From the NCBI RefSeq assembly GCF_000745015.1, contig NZ_JQNA01000002.1:4464001-4528000 (forward strand): a DNA stretch of 64,000 bases. The letters run 5' to 3'. Below are positions 42,988 through 52,315 of the stretch, in pieces. How positions within the stretch are numbered: the first letter of the stretch is position 1; every line of letters starts with the position of its first letter. The notes beneath the pieces are model-generated. The model was not told the origin of the DNA, did no database searches, and was given only the letters and a program-made list of their open reading frames with translations. The DNA is from Burkholderia sp. 9120. GTDB taxonomy: Bacteria; Pseudomonadota; Gammaproteobacteria; Burkholderiales; Burkholderiaceae. The position numbers and the translations under genes were made by a program.

Positions 42988-43956
42988 TCAGTCCTTGCGA
43001 ATGGGGATCATCAGATCCGTGACACAGGCGCGCTGCAATCCGGCGCGCGGCGGGCTGCGGTACAACTCGAGCGCCGGACGGGTATCGAGCGCATAGCCGC
43101 TTTGCGGCAGCCACACGCCGTACAGCGCGCGAAAGGTCGGCGCGATCAGCGCATACGGGCCGACCAGCCGGTGTACCGCGTAAAAACCGCCGTCCACGCG
43201 CAGCGGTTCGACCGGCGCGGGCGGCGCTTCATGCGACGCAACATCGGGCGACGTGACGATCCCCGCCAGATAGCGAAAACTGCCCTTGAGCGCCGGGTCG
43301 CGCACGCAAATGCCGACGCGCCGATCCGTGCGCGGGTCGTCTTCGCAGCGCAGCATGTGCATCAGATCGCGGAACGTCTGGCCGATCGTCGCAATCGGTC
43401 CTTCGTGGCGCAGGCAGAGCACGTCGATCGGCGCGATCTCCGCGAGTTCGACCGCGGGCCAGAGCGACATGCGGCCATCGTCGGGATTCGTTGCGTGGTT
43501 TGCGTTGGCCTCGTCGGCGTCGCTGGCGTCCCGCTTTTCCGTGGCGTCGGCGGCATCGACCATGTTGCCCGCCGCACCCGAGCGCCGGCTTGCCGCCGGT
43601 GTCGCGAGATGCTTCTGGCGTGCCTTGAACTCACTCGGCGTGACGCCGGTAAAGCCGCGAAATGCGCGGGCAAAGGCCTGCGGACTGTTGTACCCGGCAT
43701 CGTGCGCGACGGCGGTCACGCGTGCGGACGCGTCGGTCAGACGTTGCGCGGCTTGCGCAAGACGCAGGCGCTGCACGGTCTCGACAATGCTCTCGCCGGC
43801 CAGCGCGCGATAAATGCGATGAAAGTGATACGGCGACAGATGCGCGACCGCCGCCAGACTGTCGAGCGTATGCGGCGCGCCTGGTTCGAGCAGAATCGCC
43901 TCGATCACACGAGCGATCCGCCGACGATAATCGAGTTCCGTGCTGGCTTTCATCAT
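42988..43956 (-). CDS. AraC-family regulator with GyrI-like effector domain
   Basis: 322 residues from ATG 43956. Two helix-turn-helix units of the AraC type occupy residues 15-115 (LAAVAHLSPYHFHRIYRALAGESI and VAHDAGYNSPQAFARAFRGFTGVTPSEF). A 40-residue Asp/Ala-rich linker leads to a GyrI-like effector-binding domain (about 165-320, IDVLCLRHEGPIATIGQTF). Such proteins bind hydrophobic or cationic ligands and regulate resistance genes. The hydrolase gene two bases downstream is its probable operon partner. An upstream in-frame start at 44013 is less likely. Confidence 0.87.
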   Translation of the reverse strand: MMKASTELDYRRRIARVIEAILLEPGAPHTLDSLAAVAHLSPYHFHRIYRALAGESIVETVQRLRLAQAAQRLTDASARVTAVAHDAGYNSPQAFARAFRGFTGVTPSEFKARQKHLATPAASRRSGAAGNMVDAADATEKRDASDADEANANHATNPDDGRMSLWPAVELAEIAPIDVLCLRHEGPIATIGQTFRDLMHMLRCEDDPRTDRRVGICVRDPALKGSFRYLAGIVTSPDVASHEAPPAPVEPLRVDGGFYAVHRLVGPYALIAPTFRALYGVWLPQSGYALDTRPALELYRSPPRAGLQRACVTDLMIPIRKD

Positions 43957-44209
43957 GGCGCTAGGATAGCGGCCTCGTCGCCACAAAACGGTGCAGAGCT
44001 TGCGAAATTTCATCGCGAGTTCACGGCGATGCTGCCGCGCGTCATGGCACTATGGCGGGCATTGCTTTGCAAGCCCCGCGCAACGTGCGTTGCTTTCCCG
44101 CTTGGTGCCGTACCGTAGCGTGCCCGACGCCTACACAGCATCACGGCACGACACGAAACCCGGCGAAGCGACACGACGCATACCGCGCTTGCCATGGAGT
44201 TCCGACGAC

Positions 44210-45796
44210 ATGATGCAGCCTGTAGCGAGCGTCACGCGTGCCTCGATCCGCCGCCGGCTAGGCGCTGCGCTGCTGCTGACCGGCGCCCTGCTGCTGGCCG
44301 GTTGCACGCTGCCGTCGCTGGCCGGCCGCACGGAATCGGCGGCGCTCGATCCGGTGCAGGCTCAATCGACCCATCTCGGCATGGCCGTAGCGGGACCGCT
44401 TGCGCAGCATCCGGGCCTGAGCGGCATCTATCCGCTCGAAAATCCCCACGACGCGTTCGCGGCCCGCGTCTTTCTCGCGCACGCGGCGCAACGCACGCTG
44501 GACGTTCAATACTATATCTGGCGTGACGATCTGACCGGCACGCTGATGCTGGAGCAACTGGTCGAAGCGGCGCAGCGCGGCGTGCGGGTGCGCCTGCTGC
44601 TCGACGACAACGGCATTCCCCCTTCGCTCGACACCACGCTCGCGGCGCTCGACGCGCATCCCAACATCGAGGTGCGCCTGTTCAATCCGTTCGTGGTGCG
44701 CAAGCCGAAGTCGATCGGCTTTATCACGGACTTCTCGCGCGCCAACCGGCGTATGCATAACAAGTCGTTTACCGCCGACAGCACCGCGACGATTCTCGGC
44801 GGCCGCAATATCGGCGACGAGTATTTCGGCGCGACCGACGGCGTGGTGTTCTCCGATCTCGACGTGCTCGCGGTCGGTCCCGCTGCCGGCGCTGTGGCGC
44901 ATGACTTCGACCGCTACTGGTCGAGCGAGTCGTCGTATCCCGTGGACCGGATTCTGCCGCACGTGAGCGCCGATCAGTTGCCCGCGCTCGAGGCCAGAGC
45001 GAAGGCCGTTGCCAGCGATCCCACCGCGCTCGCCTACGAAGACGCGTTGCGCGAGTCGCCGATCGCCCAGCAGTTGCCCACCGGCACGCTGCCGCTCGAA
45101 TGGGCCGCGACGCGTCTGATCAGCGACGATCCCGCCAAAGGCCTGAACCGCTCGCCGACCGACGCGCTGGTGCTGAAGCAGATGCACGAGATACTCGGCG
45201 ACCCGGCCGAGGAACTCGACCTGGTGTCGCCGTATTTCGTGCCGACGGAGGTGGGCGTCCAGTACTTCACCCGGCTCGCCTCGCGCGGCGTGACGGTGCG
45301 CGTGCTGACCAATGCGCTCGAATCGACCGATGTCGCCGCCGTCCATTCCGGCTATGCGAAACACCGCGTCGCGTTGCTCAAGGGTGGTGTGGCGCTCTAC
45401 GAACTACGTCGCCAGCCGGGCGCGGACGGCAAAACCGAACAGCGCGCCGGTCCGTTCGGCAGTTCGGGATCGAGCCTGCATGCCAAGACGTTCGCGGTGG
45501 ACGGCCAGCGTGTTTTCGTGGGTTCGTTCAACTTCGACCCGCGCTCGGCGAAGCTCAATACCGAACTCGGTCTGGTAATCGACAGCCCCGCGCTGGCGGG
45601 GAAAATCCGTTCGACGTTCCAGACCCAGGTGCCGCAAGTGGCGTACACGCTTAGCCTCGACGACAAGGGCAAGCTGGTCTGGCTCGAACAGGACGGCGCC
45701 AACACGATCCGCTACGACACCGAACCGAACACCACCTGGGTGCGCCGGCTCGGCGTGTGGTTCATGTCGATCCTGCCGATCGAATCGTTTTTATAA
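44210..45796 (+). CDS. Phospholipase D family lipoprotein, cardiolipin synthase C-like
   Basis: 528 residues. Lipoprotein signal (ALLLAGC) followed by two PLD domains. The HKD motifs are RMHNKSFTADSTATILGGRN (first) and SLHAKTFAVDGQRVFVGSFNFDPRS (second), both complete. This is the ClsC/YmdC-like arrangement, which makes cardiolipin from phosphatidylglycerol and phosphatidylethanolamine. An envelope location is expected. Two ATGs (44210, 44213) are possible; GGAG is 12 bases away. The end overlaps the convergent LysR gene by six bases. No partner gene such as ymdB is present. Confidence 0.87.
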   Translation: MMQPVASVTRASIRRRLGAALLLTGALLLAGCTLPSLAGRTESAALDPVQAQSTHLGMAVAGPLAQHPGLSGIYPLENPHDAFAARVFLAHAAQRTLDVQYYIWRDDLTGTLMLEQLVEAAQRGVRVRLLLDDNGIPPSLDTTLAALDAHPNIEVRLFNPFVVRKPKSIGFITDFSRANRRMHNKSFTADSTATILGGRNIGDEYFGATDGVVFSDLDVLAVGPAAGAVAHDFDRYWSSESSYPVDRILPHVSADQLPALEARAKAVASDPTALAYEDALRESPIAQQLPTGTLPLEWAATRLISDDPAKGLNRSPTDALVLKQMHEILGDPAEELDLVSPYFVPTEVGVQYFTRLASRGVTVRVLTNALESTDVAAVHSGYAKHRVALLKGGVALYELRRQPGADGKTEQRAGPFGSSGSSLHAKTFAVDGQRVFVGSFNFDPRSAKLNTELGLVIDSPALAGKIRSTFQTQVPQVAYTLSLDDKGKLVWLEQDGANTIRYDTEPNTTWVRRLGVWFMSILPIESFL

Positions 45797-46681
45797 ATCG
45801 GCGGGCCGGCACAGGCCGATCATCCACGCATGCACGGCATCGACCGCGACCGAACGCGCCGGCTGCGCCGAGCGCATCAGCCAGAGCGGCGCCAACGCGA
45901 AGCCCGGCACCTGCGGCAAGACTGCCACGCGGCCGCTCGTCAACGCGTCTCCCGCCGTGAGCCGCGACACCATCGCGATACCCGCCTCCTGCTCGGCCGC
46001 CGCCACGACGAAGCGTGGATCGCTGACCGTCAACGCGCGGCGCGTGCGCAAACCGCCGCGCCTGAGTTCCGGCAGCCACGGCGCCCATTCCGGACGCGCT
46101 TCGTGAACCAGCAGCGGCGCTTGCGTGAGCACGTCGGGAAACGGCGCGTCACGCAGACGGCGTGCCGTTTCCGGTCCGCAGATCGCCACCGCCTCTTCGT
46201 CGAGCAACAACTCGCAGGTGACTTCCGGCGTACGGATCGGCCTGGCTGACACCACCAGATCGACATCGACGCGATCGATCTCGTTGACCTCCTCGTCGGT
46301 CACGAGCCAGATCTCGAGCGTCGGCAGCGCCTCCGCGAACTGCCGCATGCGCGGCATCAGCCAGCCTGAGGCGAATTGCGGCGCGCAAACAAGAATCACC
46401 GAATCCGGATTGCCATACGGCTCGATCCGGTCGCGCCCGTCGGCGAGTGTGGCGAGCGCCGTCGTGACGGTTTGCGCGTACAGCACACCGGCGGCGGTCA
46501 ACGCGACGCCACGGCCGATCCGCCGAAACAGCGGCTGCCCGGTCCACTCCTCCAGTTGCTGGATCTGATGGCTGATCGCCGACTGGGTCAGCGCGAGTTC
46601 TTGGGCCGCGCGCGTGAAGCTGCCGACGCGCGCGGCGGCGTCGAAGGCGAGCAAGGCTTGCAACGGGGGCAGTCTACGCAT
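45791..46681 (-). CDS. LysR-type transcriptional regulator (GcvA-like)
   Basis: 296 residues. The N-terminal winged helix reads LPPLQALLAFDAAARVGSFTRAAQELALTQSAISHQIQQLEEWTG, close to the GcvA/AmpR branch. The effector domain covers residues 95-295 (VCAPQFASGWLMPRM, AICGPETAR, VAAAEQEAGIAMV). It is divergent from the agmatinase gene, with 187 bases between, and is the natural candidate to control the polyamine pair. A palindrome (46697-46711) lies 16 bases before its start. Inducer unknown; an agmatine or guanidino compound is a guess. Confidence 0.9.
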   Translation of the reverse strand: MRRLPPLQALLAFDAAARVGSFTRAAQELALTQSAISHQIQQLEEWTGQPLFRRIGRGVALTAAGVLYAQTVTTALATLADGRDRIEPYGNPDSVILVCAPQFASGWLMPRMRQFAEALPTLEIWLVTDEEVNEIDRVDVDLVVSARPIRTPEVTCELLLDEEAVAICGPETARRLRDAPFPDVLTQAPLLVHEARPEWAPWLPELRRGGLRTRRALTVSDPRFVVAAAEQEAGIAMVSRLTAGDALTSGRVAVLPQVPGFALAPLWLMRSAQPARSVAVDAVHAWMIGLCRPADL

Positions 46682-46696
46682 GGGCGATCCGGGTCA

Positions 46697-46711
46697 GATA
46701 TTAAAAATATC
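46697..46711. promoter_or_regulatory. Palindrome in the LysR/agmatinase divergent region
   Basis: GATATT-AAA-AATATC is a perfect 6-base-arm palindrome 16 bases before the LysR start. It could be an operator, although it does not follow T-N11-A exactly. A second inverted repeat (GCGGG/CCCGC, 46741-46758) lies nearby. Confidence 0.45.
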
Positions 46712-46868
46712 GATACTTCCAGCAAGATTCTTCGCTTTTCGCGGGAATTTTTCCCCGCAATCATAGCTCCAGTTGCCCTCCACACGTTTTCTCGTTTCAG
46801 CAGACATGAGAAATATTTGTGCGAACGGCGCCCTGCTTAAACTACGCGAAGCCACTGGACCGACAAGC

Positions 46869-47831
46869 ATGACTCTGGATCTCTCCCCCCATCCGCACGC
46901 GCCCGGCAGCGAACTGTCTGCCGCCCCCACCTACGCCGGCGTGCTGTCGTTCATGCGCCGTCCCTATACGCGCGACCTCACGGGCGTCGACGTCGCCGTC
47001 TCAGGCGTGCCGCTCGACCTCGCGACCACCTTCCGCCCTGGCACCCGCTTCGGGCCAGCCGCGATGCGCGCCGCCTCGGTCCAACTGGCCGGACTCGGCG
47101 CGTTTCCGTGGGGCGTCGATCCGTTCGACCACTTGAACGTGGTCGACTACGGCGACTGCTGGTTCGACGCGCACAACCCGCTCGGGATTCGCGACGCGAT
47201 CGTCGCGCACGCTCGCGGCATTCTCGCGACCGGCACGCGCATGCTGACGCTCGGCGGCGACCACTACATCACGTATCCGCTGCTGATCGCGCACGCCGAG
47301 AAATACGGCAAGCCGCTGAGCCTGATCCATTTCGACGCGCACTGCGACACCTGGCCCGACGACAACCCCGACTCGCTGAACCACGGCACGATGTTCTACA
47401 AGGCGATCCGCGAGGGCTTGATCGATCCGGCGCGCTCGGTGCAGATCGGCATTCGCACGTGGAATGAAGACTTCATGGGCGTGCGCATTCTCGACGCGCC
47501 GTGGGTTCATCGCCACGGCATTCAGGCCACGATCGACGAGGTACTGAAGATCGTCGGCGCCGCGCCGACCTATCTGACCTTCGACATTGACTGCCTCGAT
47601 CCCGCCTTCGCGCCCGGCACGGGTACACCGGTGGCGGGCGGCCTGAGTTCGGCGCAGGCGCTGGAGATCGTGCGGGCGCTCGGCGCCGTGGATATCGTGG
47701 GCGCCGACGTGGTGGAAGTGTCGCCGCCCTACGATCACAGCGACGTGACCGCGCTCGCCGCCGCGCATATCGCGTACGACATGCTGTGCCTCATGCGCAA
47801 CCAGAAGCTGCAACGCCAGCAGCGCGAGTAG
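46869..47831 (+). CDS. speB: Agmatinase (ureohydrolase)
   Basis: 320 residues. The manganese ligands are all seen: His in GGDHYITYP, Asp-x-His-x-Asp in HFDAHCDTW, and Asp-x-Asp in FDIDCLDPAFAPGTGTP. The last block, with its active-site Glu (VVEVSPPYDHSD), is also present. It cleaves agmatine to putrescine and urea, or a related guanidino substrate such as guanidinobutyrate; specificity in this family is hard to read. ATG at 46869 has only a weak ribosome site. The polyamine-binding protein gene follows 59 bases later, so the pair links uptake and breakdown of guanidino compounds or polyamines. Confidence 0.87.
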   Translation: MTLDLSPHPHAPGSELSAAPTYAGVLSFMRRPYTRDLTGVDVAVSGVPLDLATTFRPGTRFGPAAMRAASVQLAGLGAFPWGVDPFDHLNVVDYGDCWFDAHNPLGIRDAIVAHARGILATGTRMLTLGGDHYITYPLLIAHAEKYGKPLSLIHFDAHCDTWPDDNPDSLNHGTMFYKAIREGLIDPARSVQIGIRTWNEDFMGVRILDAPWVHRHGIQATIDEVLKIVGAAPTYLTFDIDCLDPAFAPGTGTPVAGGLSSAQALEIVRALGAVDIVGADVVEVSPPYDHSDVTALAAAHIAYDMLCLMRNQKLQRQQRE

Positions 47832-47890
47832 ACACCCTCACACGCACTGACGACACCCCCCACGAACCCCTAGCGGACGATCCGACGACC

Positions 47891-48991
47891 ATGCCCCACA
47901 CCGCCACGAAACCGATCCTCACCGCCTTACTGATGTGCGCATTCGGCACTGCGGCGCACGCCGACGACAAGCAGCTCAATCTGTACAACTGGGGCGACTA
48001 CATCGCGAAAGACACCGTGCCGAACTTCCAGAAGGAGTTCGGCATTCAGGTGCGCTACGACGAGTACGACGGCGACGAGACCTTGCAGGCGAAGCTGTTG
48101 ACCGGTTCGACCGGCTACGACGTCGTGGTGCCGACCTCGAATTTTCTTGCCAAGCAGATCGAAGCCGGCATTTATCAGAAGCTCGACAAATCGAAGCTGC
48201 CGAATCTGGTGAACCTCGATCCCACGCTGATGAAACTCGTCGCCGATGCGGATCCCGGCAATCGGTACGCGGTGCCGTGGGCGTGGGGCACGACCGGGCT
48301 CGGCTACAACGTCACGCGGGTAAAGAAGATTCTCGGCGACAACGTGCCGCTCGATAGCTGGGACGTGCTGTTCAAACCGGAATATCTGAGCAAGCTGAAG
48401 AGCTGCGGCGTGTCCATGCTCGACGCGCCGACCGACGTGTTCGCGGTCACGCTGCACTATCTCGGCCGCGATCCGAACAGCGAAAATCCGGCCGACTATC
48501 AGGCCGCGTACGAAGCGCTGAAGAAGATTCGCCCGTATATCACGCAGTTCAATGTGACGAGCTACATCAACGATCTCGCGGGCGACGATATCTGTTTCGC
48601 GCTGAGCTGGTCAGGCGATGTGTCGATGGCGAGTCATCGTGCGCGCGAGGCCAACAAGAGCTACCAGGTCAAGTACTTCATTCCGCAAGGCGGCGCGCCG
48701 GTCTGGTTCGACATGATGGCGATCCCGAAAGATGCGCCGCATCCGCAGGCGGCGCTGGAGTGGATCAACTATATCGAGCGACCGGAGGTTCACGCGGCGA
48801 TTACGAACACGGTGTTCTATCCGAATGCAGATGCAGCCGCGCGTAAGTTCGTGAACGCGGACATTCTCAACGACCCGACCGTGTATCCGCCTGAGCCGGT
48901 GTTGAAGACGCTGTTTCTGCTGAAGCCGTTGCCCGCGCCGATCAAACGGCTGGAAGGCAGGTTGTGGGCGCAGTTGAAGTCGGGGTCGTAG
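47891..48991 (+). CDS. Polyamine ABC transporter substrate-binding protein (PotF-like)
   Basis: 366 residues with a signal peptide (ILTALLMCAFGTAAHA). The PotD/PotF fold shows LNLYNWGDYIAKDTVPNF, DVVVPTSNFLAKQI, PWAWGTTGLGYN and ALSWSGDVSMA, the family's substrate-contact segments with Trp and Asp. It captures putrescine or a similar amine in the periplasm and delivers it to an ABC permease. No permease or ATPase gene is in the window, so they must be encoded elsewhere. ATG at 47891 is preferred to an upstream in-frame ATG at 47786 that overlaps the agmatinase gene. Confidence 0.9.
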   Translation: MPHTATKPILTALLMCAFGTAAHADDKQLNLYNWGDYIAKDTVPNFQKEFGIQVRYDEYDGDETLQAKLLTGSTGYDVVVPTSNFLAKQIEAGIYQKLDKSKLPNLVNLDPTLMKLVADADPGNRYAVPWAWGTTGLGYNVTRVKKILGDNVPLDSWDVLFKPEYLSKLKSCGVSMLDAPTDVFAVTLHYLGRDPNSENPADYQAAYEALKKIRPYITQFNVTSYINDLAGDDICFALSWSGDVSMASHRAREANKSYQVKYFIPQGGAPVWFDMMAIPKDAPHPQAALEWINYIERPEVHAAITNTVFYPNADAAARKFVNADILNDPTVYPPEPVLKTLFLLKPLPAPIKRLEGRLWAQLKSGS

Positions 48992-49036
48992 AGGTTCACG
49001 TTTGACTCGTGCCGCCTGATAGACGACGCGGTACGT

Positions 49037-49762
49037 TCAATCCTTCGCGTACAACGTCGAGTCCGCGAAACCTTCGGCGGCCAGCACCTGGCCGACCAGG
49101 ATCAACGCGGTCCGCTCGATCGATGTCGACTGCACCTTGTCGACAATATCGTCGAGCGTGCCGGTGATCTTCTCCTCGTCGGGCCAGCTCGCGCGATAGA
49201 CCACCGCGATCGGACACGCGCCGCCGTAGTGCGGCCGCAGTTCATCGACGATTCGTGCGAGATGCCGCACGCCCAGGTGGATCGCCATCGTCGCGCGATG
49301 CCGTGCGAGGTCGGCGAGCTGTTCGCCTTCAGGCATGCGGGTTTTACTCGCGTAGCGCGTGAGAATCAGCGTCTGCGAAACGTCGGGCAGCGTGAGTTCG
49401 CAACCGAGCGTCGCGGCACAGGCGGCGGTTGCCGTCACACCCGGCACGATTTCGTACGGAATGTTCAGCTCGCGCAAACGACGGATCTGCTCGCCGATCG
49501 CGCCGTATAACGACGGGTCGCCGGAGTGCACGCGCGCGACATGCTGGCCGTTGTCATGCGCGGTTTTGAGCAACGCGATGATCTGGTCGAGATCGAGGTC
49601 GGCGGTGTTGACGACGAATTCGGCGGCGTGACCTTCGAGCACGGCGTCGGGTACCAGCGATCCGGCGTACAGGATCACCGGGCAACTGCGTACGAGACGC
49701 TGGCCTTTTACTGTGATCAGTTCCGGGTCGCCTGGACCCGCGCCGATAAAAAACACCGTCAT
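49037..49762 (-). CDS. cobM: Precorrin-4 C11-methyltransferase
   Basis: 241 residues. The SAM-dependent tetrapyrrole methylase fold has [19 protein letters not shown] at the N-terminus and VHSGDPSLYGAIGEQIRRL, the glycine-rich SAM/precorrin contact. EIVPGVTATAACAATLGCELTLP follows. It adds a methyl at C-11 of precorrin-4. GGAG lies six bases before the ATG at 49762. It is the last of three minus-strand cob genes, 139 bases after cobK. Confidence 0.92.
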   Translation of the reverse strand: MTVFFIGAGPGDPELITVKGQRLVRSCPVILYAGSLVPDAVLEGHAAEFVVNTADLDLDQIIALLKTAHDNGQHVARVHSGDPSLYGAIGEQIRRLRELNIPYEIVPGVTATAACAATLGCELTLPDVSQTLILTRYASKTRMPEGEQLADLARHRATMAIHLGVRHLARIVDELRPHYGGACPIAVVYRASWPDEEKITGTLDDIVDKVQSTSIERTALILVGQVLAAEGFADSTLYAKD

Positions 49763-49901
49763 TGACTGCTCCGTGGGTTGTGGGGGTGGCGTGGGTGGCA
49801 TGCGCTGCGTGAGTGGCCGGTTCCGTTTTCTCGGCACAAGCTCACGTTGTGGCTGAGGCCGTGACTAGCGCTACGCTTCGAGCCGCCGTTAAGACCGAGG
49901 T

Positions 49902-50624
49902 TCACGCGAGCACTCGCAGTGCGTCGAGCAGACCGTCGACGCTGTCGAACTCACGATCCACCGCCGGCAGGTCGGGCCGGCGCAACATCACCACCGGCAA
50001 GCGACGTTCGCGCGCCACCTCGAGTTTCGCTTCCGTCGCGCCGCCGCCGCTGTTTTTGCTGACCACGACATCGAAGGTTTGCAGCGCGAACAACGCGCGT
50101 TCGCCTTCGAGCGTGAACGGGCCGCGCGTCGCGATGATCCTTGCGCGCGTGGCGTCCTGGTGCGGATCGAGACAGCGGACAGTCCAGAACTGATGCGCGG
50201 GAATTTCGTCGAGATGCGCGAACGGTTCGCGGCCGAGCGTGAACAGCGGCTTTCTGAATGGCGCGAGCGCCGCCGTGAGTTCGTTCCAGTCGCCGACCAT
50301 CCGCCAATCGTCGCCGGCTTGCGGCTGCCAGGCCGGACGGCGCAGCGCCCAACACGGCACCTGCGCCGCATGACTGGCGCGCGCGGCGTTCGCGCTGATT
50401 TGCGCGGCGTACGGATGGGTCGCGTCCATCACGAGGCCGATGCGTTCGTCCGCGAGGTATTGCGCCATGCCGTCGCTACCGCCGAAACCGCCGACACGCA
50501 CCGAGCACGCCAGATCGTCGGGCACCTTGCCGAGACCCGCGAGACTGTACACGTGCGTGGAATCGAGTTGATGCGCGATTCGTAACGCGTCGCCAGTGCC
50601 GCCTAGCAGCAGGATTCGCGTCAT
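49902..50624 (-). CDS. cobK: Precorrin-6A reductase
   Basis: 240 residues. The Rossmann-like N-terminus reads [35 protein letters not shown] is a family hallmark, followed by [19 protein letters not shown] with the usual S-K-N-S/D-G-G loop. It reduces precorrin-6A to dihydro-precorrin-6B with NADPH. Its start overlaps the stop of cobL by four bases (ATGA), so translation is coupled. Confidence 0.92.
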   Translation of the reverse strand: MTRILLLGGTGDALRIAHQLDSTHVYSLAGLGKVPDDLACSVRVGGFGGSDGMAQYLADERIGLVMDATHPYAAQISANAARASHAAQVPCWALRRPAWQPQAGDDWRMVGDWNELTAALAPFRKPLFTLGREPFAHLDEIPAHQFWTVRCLDPHQDATRARIIATRGPFTLEGERALFALQTFDVVVSKNSGGGATEAKLEVARERRLPVVMLRRPDLPAVDREFDSVDGLLDALRVLA

Positions 50625-51934
50625 TGCGGGGTGCCGCTGTTTGCGGCGCTGACGGTGTTCGCGGTGCTGACCGTGTTTGCCTTGTTTGCGCCGCTCGCAT
50701 CGCTTCCGACGCTTGCCGCGTCCACCTCACGCCACGGCTTCATCACCTCCAGCAACGTAATCGGCAACGCCTGCCGCCACGTATCGAAACCGCCGAGCGG
50801 TTGCGCATCCGCCAACGCAATCCGCGTCAACGTGCCGCCAAACCGCTCGCGCCACGCAACCAACGCCGCCTCGCCCTGCAACGTCACCGCGTTGGCAACC
50901 AGCCGGCCGCCTTCGCGCAAGCTCGCCCAGCACGCTTCCAGCACGCCCGGCACGGTCACGCCACCGCCGATGAACACAGCATCCGGCGCCGGCAAGCCCT
51001 GCAGCGCATCCGGCGCGCGACCGGCCACCAGTTGCAGACCCGGCACGCCCAACGCATCGCGATTGTGTTCGATAAAGCGCTGCCGTTCCGCGTGACCTTC
51101 AATCGCGATCGCGCGGCACGCTGGATGCGCGCGCATCCATTCAATGCCGATCGAACCGCTGCCCGCGCCCACGTCCCACAGCAACTCGCCGGGCGTCGGC
51201 GCGAGACGCGCGAGCGTGATGGCCCGCACGTCGCGCTTGGTCAACTGACCGTCGTGGCGAAACGCATCGTCGGGCAAGCCGCAAGTGAGCGGCAGACGCG
51301 GCGCGCCCTGGGTCGCCCGGCATTCGAGCGCGATCAGATTCAACGCGGCCACCTCGCTCGCGGACCACTGATCCGCGCGACCGTCGATCCGGCGTTCCAA
51401 CTCCCCGCCCAGATGCTCCAGCACGATCATGCGAGTCGCGCCGAAGCCGCGCGCGTTCAGCAACGCCGCGAGCGCCGCGGGCGTGCGGCCATCCGCGCTC
51501 AGCACGAAAACGCGCGCGCCGTGATGCAAATGCGCGTTCAATGCCGGCAGCGGACGGCCCACCAGCGATACCGTCGCGACGTCCTGCAACGGCCAGCCGA
51601 GACGCGCGGCCGCCAGCGACAACGACGACGGCGCAGGCAACACCCGCAACTCATCCGCCGGCAATTGACGCGCGAGCGTCGCGCCGACGCCGAACAGCAT
51701 CGGGTCACCACTCGCCAGCACGCACACCGCACCGCCACGCTCGGCGAGCAACGGCGCGAGATCGAACGGACGCGGCCACGCGGCCCGCCGCGCCGTGAGA
51801 CGCGCGGGCAGCATCGCCAGATGCCGCTCGCCGCAATACACCACCGACGCCGCCAGCAACGCACGTCGCGCGGACCGCCCCAAACCGGCGAAGCCGTCGT
51901 CGCCAATGCCCACCACGGTCAGCCATGCCGGCAT
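50621..51934 (-). CDS. cobL: Precorrin-6Y C5,15-methyltransferase (decarboxylating), CbiE-CbiT fusion
   Basis: 437 residues. The N-terminal half is the CbiE methylase ([40 protein letters not shown]). The C-terminal half is the CbiT Rossmann methylase ([38 protein letters not shown]). It methylates C-5 and C-15 and removes the acetate carboxyl at C-12. Start at 51934 has AAGGA eight bases upstream. A short Ala/Asn/Thr-rich tail ([19 protein letters not shown]) follows the CbiT domain. The gene is divergent from the riboswitch-led cobG operon, about 90 bases from its leader. Confidence 0.92.
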   Translation of the reverse strand: MPAWLTVVGIGDDGFAGLGRSARRALLAASVVYCGERHLAMLPARLTARRAAWPRPFDLAPLLAERGGAVCVLASGDPMLFGVGATLARQLPADELRVLPAPSSLSLAAARLGWPLQDVATVSLVGRPLPALNAHLHHGARVFVLSADGRTPAALAALLNARGFGATRMIVLEHLGGELERRIDGRADQWSASEVAALNLIALECRATQGAPRLPLTCGLPDDAFRHDGQLTKRDVRAITLARLAPTPGELLWDVGAGSGSIGIEWMRAHPACRAIAIEGHAERQRFIEHNRDALGVPGLQLVAGRAPDALQGLPAPDAVFIGGGVTVPGVLEACWASLREGGRLVANAVTLQGEAALVAWRERFGGTLTRIALADAQPLGGFDTWRQALPITLLEVMKPWREVDAASVGSDASGANKANTVSTANTVSAANSGTPQ

Positions 51935-52027
51935 CCGACCATCCTTATTCTGTATCTTCAAATAATGCGCTGAGCCACGCCGATCAAGGCGTCCAGCCTC
52001 GTTATGCTGTTCGAAAAAAGGCATAAT

Positions 52028-52185
52028 ACAGCCGCCGGCGCCCTTCGGGGCCTAAGAGGGAACACAGTGTCACTGTGGCTGCCCCCGCAACTGTATGCAG
52101 CGAGTCCGCCCGCGCTGCGCGCCACTGGTTCAACCGGGAAGGCCGCGACGGACTTTGACCTGCCAGCCAGGAGACCTGCCGGCGA
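52028..52185 (+). promoter_or_regulatory. Cobalamin riboswitch upstream of cobG
   Basis: The conserved blocks occur in order: GCCCTTCGGGGCCTAAGAGGG, then GAACACAGTG, GCTGCCCCCGCAACTGTA, GCCACTGG, CCGGGAAGG, and the B12 box AGCCAGGAGACCTGCC at 52165-52180. It binds adenosylcobalamin and lowers expression of the cobG-cobH-cobI-cobJ operon. A CATAAT at 52022-52027 may be the -10. A possible switching hairpin (catcgg/ccgatg, 52205-52226) lies downstream; no T run is seen, so control is probably at translation. No such element serves the divergent cobLKM arm. Confidence 0.92.
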
Positions 52186-52315
52186 GACTGTTCGTGCCAG
52201 CCAACATCGGGCGGGGTGTACCGATGCCGCAGCAACGCCCGCTCCCAGGCTTGCTCGGGCCACCGCGCGACGCTACCCGGTGTCCGTTTTGAAGCAAGCT
52301 TCGTCCTCCCCTGTT

